Shown: positions 15,102-23,699 of the stretch, in pieces | How the letters are laid out: each line of letters begins with the position of its first letter | How positions within the stretch are numbered: position 1 is the stretch's first letter | From: Sphaerisporangium perillae | GTDB lineage: Bacteria; Actinomycetota; Actinomycetes; Streptosporangiales; Streptosporangiaceae | Assembly: GCF_023276435.1 (NCBI RefSeq) | Contig: NZ_JALLPO010000062.1 | Span: forward strand, 1-42,917 | DNA length: 42,917 nt | Direction of reading: 5' to 3' | Made by a program: the position numbers and the translations under genes | The notes under the pieces: model-generated | The model's database searches: none | The model's input: only the letters and a program-made list of their open reading frames with translations | Told to the model about the DNA's origin: nothing

Positions 15102-15889
15102 CCGCCCGGTCCGCTTTGCCCCCTCTTGACCTGTGGTTTTCTATCCTGCGCGGCGTGGGAGCGCAGTGGATCGGCACGAACGGCATCGAGGTGGAGCACC
15201 TCGCCGACCCGCGGACCAGCCCTCAGCGCCAATAACCAGGGCGGACAGTCCTTCTGCCTCGGCGCACAACACCACGTCACCGCAGGTCAGGGGAGGTCTG
15301 TTGGATTCTGCTCCATTGCTACTGGGACCCCAGCATCAGGCCCCCGCTCGGCTGTACGGGGCCTGATGCTGGGATGCTGGGCGATGATGTCCTGGCCAAC
15401 TGGTGCCTGTGTCGATGTCCGAAGTCGCCTGCACAGATGTCCAAAGTCCTGTGCACACGCCTGATTAGGCCTGGCTGTTGATCATCCGGAGCAGCTCGGC
15501 GTGGGTCTCGCGGTCCGCCGCGGCTGGCTGATCTGGTCGAGTTGTTCCGCTGGCCAATCGCCGTAAGTCGTCGTAGGGCAGCCGTCGATTCGATCGAATC
15601 GACGGCGGAGACCCAGCCGAGGGCGGCAATCGCGGTGCAGCTGGACGGGCAAGCTCGGGTGGGTGGTTAACAGGGAGAGGGAGACCGACGTCAGAGGCAA
15701 CGTCTTTCCGTCGCTCCCGGACGAGTGCAAGGGCGGAGGGCGGAGGGTGGCGGGTGGCCACCAGGACGCCGAGAAACGGCCGGTAGGGCGACCCTCTTTA
15801 AGTGACTGAATCGACGGCGGGCCAACCACTTTCCCGCACCACGCGTCTCACCTATGTCTCGGGGACATACCACCCGAGGAGACCATGCG
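15102..15889. other. 790-base intergenic region with a long perfect hairpin
   Basis: No complete gene is recognised. A short plus-strand frame near 15154-15232 (VGAQWIGTNGIEVEHLADP) looks coding-like and may be a gene scrap. A minus-strand frame ending at 15465 (ETHAELLRMINSQA end) may be another remnant, family unknown. The hairpin at 15329-15373 is listed separately. The last 100 bases are the leader of the collagen-like gene. Confidence 0.45.
15329..15373. terminator. 16-bp perfect stem hairpin
   Basis: CCCAGCATCAGGCCCC (15329-15344) pairs perfectly with GGGGCCTGATGCTGGG (15358-15373) across a 13-base loop. It looks like a strong factor-independent terminator, but no intact gene precedes it closely on either strand. 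It may have served a gene now lost. Confidence 0.6.
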
Positions 15890-16294
15890 ATGACCGTCCA
15901 AACGCCCGCCCCTGCGCCTTTAGCAGCGCCTGCGGGGAGAAAGCAGGTTTTCCGGGCTGCGCTCCTCGGGGCCCTTGTTGGCGCTGTCGTGGCGCTGTCC
16001 GGCGGGTTGGCCGTCGCAAAGATGACCGGGATGTTCGACGGAGCACCAGGCGCGCCAGGAGCCGCCGGGCCGATGGGTGCGCCCGGGATCGAGGGATCGC
16101 CAGGTCCTCCGGGCTTGCCCGGGATGAGAGGACCAGAAGGAAGGCCTGGACGTGACGCACCGCTGATCCCACCCCGGCCCATCGGGTGTCCGGTCGGGTT
16201 TTCGGAGACGACGATCTCGACGCCTTGGTTTCCATCCAATGCCGCCTACGGAACGAACCCGCAGTGGATCGACCGTCGCGTGTGCGCCAGGTGA
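15890..16294 (+). CDS. Membrane-anchored collagen-like repeat protein
   Basis: 134 residues from ATG 15890, with GAGGAG about nine bases upstream. A Pro/Ala-rich cytoplasmic start is followed by one membrane helix (AALLGALVGAVVALSGGLAV, about 23-42). Next come about 13 Gly-X-Y triplets (GAPGAPGAAGPMGAPGIEGS, then PGPPGLPGMRGPEGRPGRD) and a C-terminal globular tail with two cysteines (GCPVGF and RRVCAR). Bacterial collagen-like stalks form triple helices on the cell surface and present the terminal domain. The triplet run is short for the class. Nothing nearby explains its role. The protein is clearly coding and intact. Confidence 0.75.
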   Translation: MTVQTPAPAPLAAPAGRKQVFRAALLGALVGAVVALSGGLAVAKMTGMFDGAPGAPGAAGPMGAPGIEGSPGPPGLPGMRGPEGRPGRDAPLIPPRPIGCPVGFSETTISTPWFPSNAAYGTNPQWIDRRVCAR

Positions 16295-16311
16295 CGCCCT
16301 TTGAGTGCCCC

Positions 16312-16992
16312 TCAGGGGCTAGATGATTGATTCCAAGCCGTCTGGGTGGAGCCGATCGACTCGGCGACGAAGGACGCGGCGCCGCGGGCGGAGTTCGCGG
16401 TGCCACCGCGCAGGCGGGTGGCGGTGATGACCGGGGCGGCCAGCGGAGTCGACAGTGTCGAGGCGAGCACGTTCAGGCCGCGTACCAGCACACTCTTGCC
16501 TTGGATCTTCGTGTGGCCGAACCCGGCGCCTTGCTTGGCTCGCCCGTAGATGCGTTTCTGCATCGAGTCCAGATCGAGGAAGGCCAGCACGTCCGCGCCG
16601 GGCAACAGCGGCGTGTGCGCGGCGAGCCGGGTCAGCAGGGCGCGGCCCACCTTCCCGAGCTGCCGCACGTTTCCCCAGTTCAACGCCCGCAGGAACGAGC
16701 CCAGCGTGGACGGGGCCCGAATGCCGTCGCACAGTTTGGCCATCCCGCCGTGCCGCAACGCGTCCAGATTGTCGATCGAATCGGCTCCGGCAACCATCCC
16801 CGCCACGATCGAGGCGAGCTTGGCGGGGGTGCCGGCCCCCTGGGGGCCGGCGACGGTCACGTGCTCGCTCGCCAGTCCGGCCAGGTCGCAGCGCTCAGCC
16901 AGCCGCATCACCGGCTCCAGGCCCGCGTAGGCGACCAGGTGTTCGTCATCGAAGATCGCATGGGCCCTGGCGGGAGCGTGAGAGAATCGCAT
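16312..16992 (-). pseudogene. IS1380-family transposase, N-terminal half
   Basis: 226 residues matching the first half of IS1380-type transposases: LVAYAGLEPVMRLAERCDL, KLASIVAGMVAGADSIDNLD, LRHGGMAKLCDGIRAPSTLG and the catalytic-region strand LAFLDLDSMQKRIYG (first Asp). The frame stops after FVAESIGSTQTAWNQ, about 220 residues short of a full enzyme. The remaining domain is absent here. A C-terminal IS1380 piece lies on the opposite strand at 20.8-21.2 kb. It is inactive on its own. Confidence 0.78.
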
Positions 16993-17122
16993 TTACGACG
17001 TGCCCTCTTGGTTTGGCGGACGGAAGCGTAGAGAACTCCCATCCTCCCAGCTCGGAGGGCATCGTCATGTCCGGGTGGCGTTCAACTCCCAATACCGGCC
17101 GGTGGATCCAGGCTCAGGGGGT

Positions 17123-17932
17123 TTACTGGATGTACTCGCCCCCGATGGTGTTCTTGACCTCGACCGCGAAGTCCGGGTCCTCATTTGCGAGGACCACCCA
17201 GTTCCGGCCATACACGACGGGCCGACTTCTGGTGTTCAGCAGAAGCAGCCTCATCTGCTTGGTGATGTTCACGTAGATGTTTCCGCTGCCTGACCAGCAC
17301 TTCCCCGCAGGCTCGTTCAGCCTGCTCGTTCCGAACTCCGCATCCCCGCAGGCCACACCCAGTTCGTTGAGGGTGTCGATGAGTTCTTGAGGGGATGCGA
17401 ACTTCCCACCGTCTGCCCGCCGTACAAACGTCGAGGTCGGCTGCGGCGTCTCGTCAGAATGCTCGTCCGTAGCCTGCTTACCCCAGTTGAGCGTGCGTGC
17501 GGCGGCGGCGCAGTCCTGGTCGGCGCAAGCGAGTTCCACGAGAGGGTACTTCTCGATATTCGTGCCGAAGTAGCCCCCGGTCGCGTACACCATGCGATCG
17601 AAAACCTCGGGCCGCGTTCCGTACTTCTCAAGCTCATCGCTGTTGTTGTACACAAACGCATACGCCTTGCCACACACTGAGACATTGCTGTCAGGGATGC
17701 CCTCGAACCCCCTGTCATCGCGTGTACAGGAGTAGCCAGCCACCTGGAGCTGCTGGATGACCTCCTGCGGAGTGGCCGTCCGCTGGACGGCCTGCGGAGT
17801 GGCCGTCCGCTGGACGGCCTGCGGAGTGGCCGTCCGTTGGACGGCCTGCGGAGTGGCGACATCCGGTTGCCCACCGCATCCGGACACCAGCGCGAGCGCC
17901 AGGGCCGCGAGTGCGGGCCTTGCATACTTCAT
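17123..17932 (-). CDS. Lipoprotein with internal 9-residue tandem repeats
   Basis: 269 residues from ATG 17932, with AGAGGA five bases upstream. The signal sequence ends in the lipobox LVSGC, so Cys19 should be lipidated and the protein held on the outer face of the membrane. Three copies of TPQAVQRTA form a linker. Two related modules follow, each with a TPQEVIQQL or SPQELIDTL helix and paired cysteines (SCTRDDRG/SVCGKAY and VACGDAEF/GKCWSG), resembling small extracytoplasmic substrate-binding or inhibitor domains. I do not recognise the family. It is flanked by IS remnants and seems to stand alone. Confidence 0.72.
   Translation of the reverse strand: MKYARPALAALALALVSGCGGQPDVATPQAVQRTATPQAVQRTATPQAVQRTATPQEVIQQLQVAGYSCTRDDRGFEGIPDSNVSVCGKAYAFVYNNSDELEKYGTRPEVFDRMVYATGGYFGTNIEKYPLVELACADQDCAAAARTLNWGKQATDEHSDETPQPTSTFVRRADGGKFASPQELIDTLNELGVACGDAEFGTSRLNEPAGKCWSGSGNIYVNITKQMRLLLLNTRSRPVVYGRNWVVLANEDPDFAVEVKNTIGGEYIQ
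17767..17857. repeat. 27-base tandem repeat, three copies plus partial
   Basis: Units 17767-17793, 17794-17820 and 17821-17847 are identical except for one C/T change in the third. A fourth copy is cut after 10 bases. They encode the nine-residue linker repeat of the lipoprotein. Copy number is likely to vary by slippage without breaking the frame. Confidence 0.85.
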
Positions 17933-18017
17933 GGTTCCTCTCGGGGGGTAGTGCGTCCCCTGGAACGCTCCCGGGACTGGAGGTGATTTTCGTCGGTTTG
18001 TGGCTATTCCGCCAGAT

Positions 18018-18152
18018 CTACCTCTGTGCCGATGCGAACCGACAGCTCGGCCCACTCGATCGGTTGTCGATGTCGCGGAGCACGATCTGCGAGGCCAGCT
18101 CGCGAAACGCGATGCGGCTGGCGGGACTGATCAGTTCGCGGCCGATGCTCAT
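18018..18152 (-). pseudogene. Small ORF remnant coupled to recombinase fragment
   Basis: The frame starts at ATG 18152, overlapping the upstream stop as ATGA: MSIGRELISPASRIAFRELA then SQIVLRDIDN. After DIDN the frame loses its character. A shifted frame continues plausibly as IEWAELSVRIGTEVDLAE to a stop near 18004. This looks like a short conserved gene broken by a one-base indel. The function is unknown to me. Confidence 0.4.
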
Positions 18153-18352
18153 GGCGGGATCACCTTACGTCGGCGAAGGGGGTCAAGGCCGAGCGGCGGC
18201 TGCTCACCGGTTGCCAGCCACGCCCATGTCATCAACGAGATCCGGTAGATGCGGTGAGAGGAGGTGCTGATACCGGCCGAGAGCAGGTAGGCCTCGATCG
18301 CTTCCGCGTAGTCTCCGGGCCGGTCGTCGTGCAGCGGCAGAAGCTCAGCCAT
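18149..18352 (-). pseudogene. Tyrosine-recombinase-like N-terminal fragment
   Basis: 67 codons from ATG 18352: MAELLPLHDDRPGDYAEAIE, then AYLLSAGISTSSHRIYRISL and TTWAWLATGEQPPLG-like sequence. This resembles the N-terminal SAM-like DNA-binding domain of actinomycete site-specific integrases (YxxAIxxYLxxAGIS-S-RIYRISL-TWAWL). No catalytic domain with R-H-R-Y follows. It is either a split gene or a stump left by a deletion. It is coupled by ATGA to the next small frame. Confidence 0.45.
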
Positions 18353-18515
18353 CGGCCCTGGTGGGAAGCATGTTGCCGAGTCCATCATCGCTGCCGTACG
18401 GCCACTCCGGCGAGGGCAGGGTGTACCCGGAGTTCATGCTGGCCTTGGAGGCGCTGGTCTCGCCGAAGCAGTGGAAAAGCAGGTGGGTGTAGCTCGTCGT
18501 CAGTGACCGGAGCGA

Positions 18516-20054
18516 TCAAGCGGTGAGGGCGTATCCGTCCTGGTAGCGGGTCTGGTGGACACGTTCGTGTTGTCGGGCGAGGTGGTAGCGCCAGTAAGCG
18601 TCGAGATGACCGTTGGCGGTCACTGCGCGGAGTTTCAACACCGCTTCGGCTCCGGCCAGGCCCCAGCGTGCTCCGGCGAGATCGAATCTATCGGCGATCA
18701 GGTGGCGGCAGGCGCCTTCGATCACGCCGGTCGCGATCGGCCATCCCGCTTCGAGCGCTTGGTCGTAGCGCAGGTGTTCGGCGTTGTTGGTCAGGGAGCG
18801 GATGCAGGCGTCGATGCCGTCGCGGCGTCGGGCGCTCAGCGTGGAAGCCTGCGTGGTGAGGCTGGTGACGACCCGGCGGTGTGCCCGGCCAACAGCGCCA
18901 GGGCGTGAGCGGCGACCCAGTCCTCGGCGGCGGGAGCGGCGGGCGGGTGCACTCTCCAAGCCGCCGCCCACAGTTTCTCCAAGACTGGACGAAATCGATG
19001 ACGATGTGAACGTGCACGCCGCGGCGGACGGCTTCGGCCGCGATCAGCTCAAGCTGATGCCGGGCTCCACCGACGAGCACGACCCAGGGCCGAGCATGGG
19101 TCGGGTCGCGGGCTTCGGCGTGATCGAAGACCTGGGCGATAACGGTGCCGGTGTCGGTGATGACCGAGCCGCACAGCCACTTGCGCATCGCGCGCGGTCC
19201 GGCTCGGGGTGGACGGTGCCCGCCTCGTCCACCCGGCACGGCGATCACATCGTGCGGTCGTCGGGGTGCGGGTTCGGCGTCGTAGACCACCCCGAGGGTG
19301 GCCATTCTTTTACGGGCTGGTTTCTCCCCGGCTGCCAGCCGGGTCCGGAAGGTCGCCCTGGCTCGAGAGGCGGCCTTGGCGGTCGCGGGCCGCAGCGCCC
19401 CGGGGCGCATCGCGATGCCCTTGCCGTCCACGCTGAGTGCCAGCACCGTGGACGGCGTGCACGGAACGAGGGTCTGCTCGGCGTAGAAGGCGTCGACATC
19501 GACCGCGGCCTCCTGCACCAGCTGCTCGATCTGCCGTTTGCCGATCACCTGGCCGCGGCGCGCGGTGATCGCCGCGTGCGCGGCGTCGAACGATCCGCGC
19601 ACCGTCTCGATGACGGCCAGCTTCGCCAGCCCGGCCGAGTGCCGCACCATCGGCAACGACAACGCCGCGTCCGCCGGATACACGTTGCTCACTCCCGGGG
19701 CGCGCCAGGCACATCGGGTGACGGTCACTGTCCCGACCACCGTGGCCAGCAGGCGGTGATGCCCCATCTCACCCACCATCGCACCACGCCGTCGGTCCCG
19801 GCCACCCCCAGGGCCGCCTCCCCACGGCGGGCGCTGTGGACATGTTGCCGCTCGCGTAATGCCCGCAGATCAAGGTGCGCCTGCAGCAGCCAGCGTTGCA
19901 ACACACGCCCCCGCTCGACGATCGTTTCCTCCTGCTGATCATGTGTCAGCGTTCCGGCCGCCGGGGCGGTGAGCTGTCCGATCAGACAGTTGAAGGTGTT
20001 CTTCGCCTCCGCAAAGACGTCAGCGGCGACGGCTGCGTCGTACGGTGCCTCCAC
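18516..20054 (-). pseudogene. ISKra4-family transposase, multiply frameshifted
   Basis: The pieces of one ISKra4-type transposase lie in different frames. The N-terminus (20054 to about 19770) has AEAKNTFNCLIGQLTAPAAG, then LQRWLLQAHLDLRALRERQ. The middle (to about 18975) has GHHRLLATVVGTVTVTRCAW, VLALSVDGKGIAMRPGAL, MATLGVVYDAEPAPRRPHDV and VHVHIVIDFV. A short third-frame stretch reads LEKLWAAAWRVHPP. The C-terminus (to 18516) has NNAEHLRYDQALEAGWPIAT, GVIEGACRHLIADRFDLAGA and RWGLAGAEAVLKLRA. At least three frameshifts are needed, near 19,770, 18,975 and 18,870. The order and spacing are complete, so it decayed in place. Confidence 0.78.
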
Positions 20055-20120
20055 AGGGCTCTTCCTTCATCCGGGACGACTCGGTTGGCACCTTCGAACC
20101 TGACGGCGGAAGAGCCCTGT
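20053..20120. repeat. 13-bp inverted repeat at the ISKra4 left end
   Basis: ACAGGGCTCTTCC (20053-20065) and GGAAGAGCCCTGT (20108-20120) are perfect inverted copies 42 bases apart. They lie between the transposase start and the next gene. They may be a sub-terminal structure of the IS or the terminator of the coiled-coil gene. No matching copy was found at the other IS end by eye. Confidence 0.55.
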
Positions 20121-20125
20121 CACAA

Positions 20126-20719
20126 TCACCAGCCGGTGACGAGGCGATGCGATCTCGCGACACCCCATCGACCTGCCCGGCCACCTCGACAGCCACCGGT
20201 TCGGTCACCCGCGAACAACCCCGGCCCGTCCTCACGCGACCAACCACGATCCACCAGCCGCTTGAGTTTCGACCGCAGCCCCTCCCGCTTGGCCTCATCC
20301 GGCAACCCCAACGCCACCGCGATCTGCCCAGCCCGCAACGCCCCGCCGGCATCGACCATGATCTCCACCGCGTCCCGGTACACCCGCGGCAACACCGACA
20401 CCCCCCGACCCGGCCGCCACGGCGGCACCGTCACCACACCAAGCACCGACGGCTGCGTGTCCGCCGCTTCGACCACGTCGACCACCCCGGCGCTGCCTGC
20501 GGGCTCCCGGACCAGCCGGGTCGCAGCCCCCAGGATCTCCTCCACCGTCTCCCGCGTGATCACCAGCCGCGACAACCGGTCTTCCTGCGCTTCCAGCTGC
20601 GACTCCAAACCGGCGATCTGCTCGCGAATCTCCTCGATCTGTTGCCGGACCGCAGCCTCCCGCCGCGCCAACTCCTCCAGCAACGAACCCATCGCCACCA
20701 CCGCCTCAAACGCCTGCAC
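20126..20719 (-). CDS. Coiled-coil plus winged-helix protein, IS-associated
   Basis: 197 residues. Residues 10-60 form a strong coiled coil (LLEELARREAAVRQQIEEIR, then EQIAGLESQLEAQEDRLSRL). The middle carries a winged-helix-like domain (VYRDAVEIMVDAGGALRAGQ, IAVALGLPDEAKREGLRSKL, KRLVDRGW). After EDGPGLFA the frame seems shifted by one extra G in gcgggtgacc. The other frame gives VTEPVAVEVAGQVDGVSRDR, which fits such proteins better, so the C-terminus is probably aberrant. Proteins of this build occur beside actinomycete insertion sequences. It is immediately upstream of the ISKra4 pseudogene on the same strand. The function is not known to me. Confidence 0.55.
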   Translation of the reverse strand: MQAFEAVVAMGSLLEELARREAAVRQQIEEIREQIAGLESQLEAQEDRLSRLVITRETVEEILGAATRLVREPAGSAGVVDVVEAADTQPSVLGVVTVPPWRPGRGVSVLPRVYRDAVEIMVDAGGALRAGQIAVALGLPDEAKREGLRSKLKRLVDRGWSREDGPGLFAGDRTGGCRGGRAGRWGVARSHRLVTGW

Positions 20720-20756
20720 CCACGGTAGACGGCGGTCCCCCGATCAAACAGCCGTG

Positions 20757-21169
20757 ACCGCAAAGGACCAGCTCAGACACTCATTGAGTGCGAGCTACAC
20801 CCAAACCAGATCTGGTGCGAGCTGGTCGCCCTGGCCTGCGAGCTGACCGCCTGGATACAGATGCTCGCCTTCGATAGCCACCCGGCCCGCCGCTGGGAAC
20901 CCAAACGCCTGCGGCTGCGCGTGTTCTCCGCTGCGGGCCGCCTGGTCCAAGGCGGTAGACGCCTACGGCTGCGTCTGTCCCACCGCTGGAAGTGGGCCGG
21001 CCTAATCGCCACCGCGATCACCGCCTGCAGACCCTTCCAGCGCCTTGACCAGCACCAACCCGTCCCGACAACCCCTGGAAGGAAACCACCCGGGCCCGTG
21101 GAACCCGCCACCCGACGCGACAGTCGGAACGCGAGCATGGCCACCCGCGAAAAACAAGGTCGGCATTAG
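20757..21169 (+). pseudogene. IS1380-family transposase, C-terminal part
   Basis: The open frame reads ECELHPNQIWCELVALACEL, then TAWIQMLAFDSHPARRWEPK and RLRLRVFSAAGRLVQGGRRL followed by RLRLSHRWKWA. This is the conserved C-terminal end of IS1380 transposases (NxxWCxLVALAxxLxAW and RRWEPKRLRLRLF). No start or catalytic domain precedes it. It is on the opposite strand to the N-terminal half at 16.3-17.0 kb. Confidence 0.72.
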
Positions 21170-21230
21170 CCGCTACGCGACCAGAGCCCACTCATGAAAG
21201 ATCGAGGCTAGGGGTTGTACTGTCAGTCAC

Positions 21231-21701
21231 GTGAACGCGTTACAGGACGGACCACTCTTCAAGTTCTCTGAGTGGCCAAGCGATCAAGTTCCTCGTCAAG
21301 CAGCAGGCGTTTATACCATATGGCGGGGAGACGAGTTTATCTATGTCGGCATGAGTGGACGAGGAGCGCAAGCCGAAGATTTCGTCGCTCGCCCTGACCA
21401 AGCACAAAAGGCCATAGGCCTATGGACACGGCTTAACTCGCATGCATCTGGAAGACGATCGGGAGACCAGTTCAACGTTTACATCTGCGACCGTTTCATT
21501 ATCCCAGCTTTAATCCCAGAACAGCAGTCCGATATTGGCCGAGGCCGCCTACTTCTTGACCAACTGACCAAGAACTATATCCGCGAGCATCTTAGATATC
21601 GTTTTCAGATCTGCCGAGATGGATCCGAGGCCCTTACTGTTGAACGTGCTGTCCGCGCGGGTAGTCTGCCAGTAGGCCGACCGTATCTCAATCCACTCTG
21701 A
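21231..21701 (+). CDS. Stand-alone GIY-YIG endonuclease
   Basis: 156 residues. The GIY-YIG fold is visible: GVY at 26-28, YVG at 38-40 in FIYVGMSGRG, Arg67 and His71 in WTRLNSHASGRRSG, catalytic Glu138 in ALTVERAVRAG and Asn154 in PYLNPL. This is the full catalytic set (Y, Y, R, E, N). Such nucleases nick or cut double-stranded DNA. Free-standing ones occur in homing, repair and restriction settings. The start GTG 21231 has no clear ribosome site. Composition is less GC-rich than nearby chromosomal genes, suggesting recent transfer. No methylase or intron is adjacent, so the target is unknown. Domain identity is confident. Confidence 0.78.
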   Translation: MNALQDGPLFKFSEWPSDQVPRQAAGVYTIWRGDEFIYVGMSGRGAQAEDFVARPDQAQKAIGLWTRLNSHASGRRSGDQFNVYICDRFIIPALIPEQQSDIGRGRLLLDQLTKNYIREHLRYRFQICRDGSEALTVERAVRAGSLPVGRPYLNPL

Positions 21702-21954
21702 TCATGCCGATATGTCGGTCTTTCGACCGCGGTAGTGACCTGCAAAAGCGGCGCTGCTACTGAATCGCCACCATAGCCTCCGTCAAGCTCTGCGTGGTTC
21801 AAAGAGCAGGTTGCACTGGGCCGCCCCGTAGCCTAACAAGCCCAAAGCCGGCCTCAGCCCACCGATGAGGGCGAGGCTGACGTACAGGCACCGCCCCTTC
21901 GACCGCGCCGGTTAATCGGCGCGGCTGCTCGGCAAGCTGCAGTACATTCAGCCA

Positions 21955-23508
21955 ATGTCGTCGGTCTTCTTCCCCTCGGACGCCGTGATCGAGCCGCGAA
22001 CTTGGCATGCTCACGAGCTGCCCGCCGATCTGTGCTCATACCAGGAGCACCTCGACCATGGCACACCGGTGGTGTTCGGCCCCGACTCCGACTCCATCAA
22101 GCAAAGCGGATTGCGGCCTAACGGGTACTGCCTGACGACCAACGAGTGGGACGTTGAGATCCGCACCCCTCTCTACGCCCGCACGCGGGCTCGCCACCAG
22201 CGGCTTCGCCCTGGCTGGACAGAGACCGACCTGCTTGCCAAGCAGACCGCGATGCGCCTGCGCGAAGAATTGCGTAACGATGCTTCCGTCGTGTTCTTGG
22301 CCGGCCGGACCGCTGACTGCTGCGGCCGGGTCAGCGAACTCGCCATCTTCGACAGTGCCGGGCGGCCGATATTCGACGAGACTTTGGCGCCGCACAACGG
22401 AGAACAGTGCGATCACCGCGGGGTGAAGGAGTTCTGGCCGTGCGCACGGCTACATCAGTACCGAGGGGAAGGCGGGGCACCATTCTCGCACTGGGCCCGC
22501 CAGCTGGCCCCTGTCCTGCGCTACCGCAACCGCAACCACGCGCTCAAGGATCCGGGTCTGCAAGCACGGGGCGGTCAGGCCCGATCACGGATCGTCGTGT
22601 GGGGTACCAGCCTGCTGCAGGCGTTGCATCGCGAGTACGCCTTCGCGCACGGCCATCCGCGCAATGGCAAGATCCAGCAGGTCAAGGACGAGCTCCGGGG
22701 ACTGAATATCTGTGATCTGCAGGTGGCGGACCTGCTGTGGCGGGGCGACTGGCCGGGCGGGGTCGCCGAGCTAGCGCACCTCGATGGCACCACAGCCGGT
22801 GACGACTGCCGCAGGATGCACGAGCACCTGCGTCTTCTCACGCAAGACCCCTACAGCACCACAGCCCGAGCCGACCCGCTCCCCCGCGTCTCCCCCTTTC
22901 GGACCGGTCCGCCGCAGCCCTTCATCATGGCCGCCGCACCGTCAGCCGACACCCTCGCCGAGCGTGAAGGCTGGAAGTTCCGCGATAGTCGTATCACCTC
23001 GACCGGTGCTCCCCGGCGCCTCCTCCCCGTCCAGGAGCCACTCGCCGATCCAGAAGATCTGCTCCGGATTACCGGGCTGGACCATGATGGCGCCACCGAT
23101 GTCCTTCGAGTAGCCACCCAGCGGCGGGAGCAGGCAAAACTGCGTCGTTATCTCCTGGCAGACCGCACGAGCGCCACGTGTGACCTGTGCGGCCGGACCT
23201 TGCCGATCTCCTACCTCCACGTGGCCCACGTCAAGCGACGGGAAGATGCCGACGAGGACGAGCGGCGCGACCTGGCGATCGTGATGCTCGCCTGCGTCCT
23301 CGGCTGCGACGCGCTTTTCGAGCAGGGCGAGGTGTACGTCGATGAGCATGGCGTGATCCGTGCTCGCCGCTCCTCAACTGATCTGGGGACCGATTTGTCC
23401 GCCGCGGTCAAAGCGCTGGAAGGGCTGCGCTGCATGGCGCATTCACCGCACTCGGAACGCTACTTCCGTGCCCACCGGGAACGTCATGGTAACAGCACCA
23501 CACGGTGA
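21955..23508 (+). CDS. DEDDh-exonuclease-like domain fused to HNH nuclease
   Basis: 517 residues. Residues 110-295 resemble a degraded DnaQ-type 3'-5' exonuclease: GRVSELAIFDSAGRPIFDET (127-143) matches the first DEDD strand pair but lacks the leading D-x-E. WGTSLLQALHREYAF sits at the middle motif. LAHLDGTTAGDDCRRMHEHL (273-292) matches motif III (H-x-A-x-x-D). The C-terminal region holds an HNH-like zinc nuclease: CDLCGRTL (409-416), YLHVAHVKRRED (420-431) and VMLACVLGCDALFEQGEVYV. The start ATG 21955 has no strong ribosome site. A degenerate exonuclease joined to an HNH suggests a defence or mobile-element nuclease. Catalysis in the first domain is doubtful. Confidence 0.65.
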   Translation: MSSVFFPSDAVIEPRTWHAHELPADLCSYQEHLDHGTPVVFGPDSDSIKQSGLRPNGYCLTTNEWDVEIRTPLYARTRARHQRLRPGWTETDLLAKQTAMRLREELRNDASVVFLAGRTADCCGRVSELAIFDSAGRPIFDETLAPHNGEQCDHRGVKEFWPCARLHQYRGEGGAPFSHWARQLAPVLRYRNRNHALKDPGLQARGGQARSRIVVWGTSLLQALHREYAFAHGHPRNGKIQQVKDELRGLNICDLQVADLLWRGDWPGGVAELAHLDGTTAGDDCRRMHEHLRLLTQDPYSTTARADPLPRVSPFRTGPPQPFIMAAAPSADTLAEREGWKFRDSRITSTGAPRRLLPVQEPLADPEDLLRITGLDHDGATDVLRVATQRREQAKLRRYLLADRTSATCDLCGRTLPISYLHVAHVKRREDADEDERRDLAIVMLACVLGCDALFEQGEVYVDEHGVIRARRSSTDLGTDLSAAVKALEGLRCMAHSPHSERYFRAHRERHGNSTTR

Positions 23509-23699
23509 TCGAGCCAGCCGTCAGTCACACTTCCCCTCCGTTGCCCGGCCCCTGAGACGTGGCAGTCCCGTACGAGCTTGAGCTGAGAGGAAACTGGTTG
23601 CAGTAGGCGCAGCGGCCGTCTTGATATCCGCTGAGGGCGGCGACGACTCCGGTGATGCTCTTGCGGCGCTATTTGGTCTGGAGTATCAGGTGTTGGGTG

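Noticed and set aside
20045-20846. Long plus-strand frames opposite the coiled-coil gene
   Set aside because: The translation is Arg/His/Pro-rich low-complexity sequence, whereas the minus frame has a clean coiled coil and winged helix.
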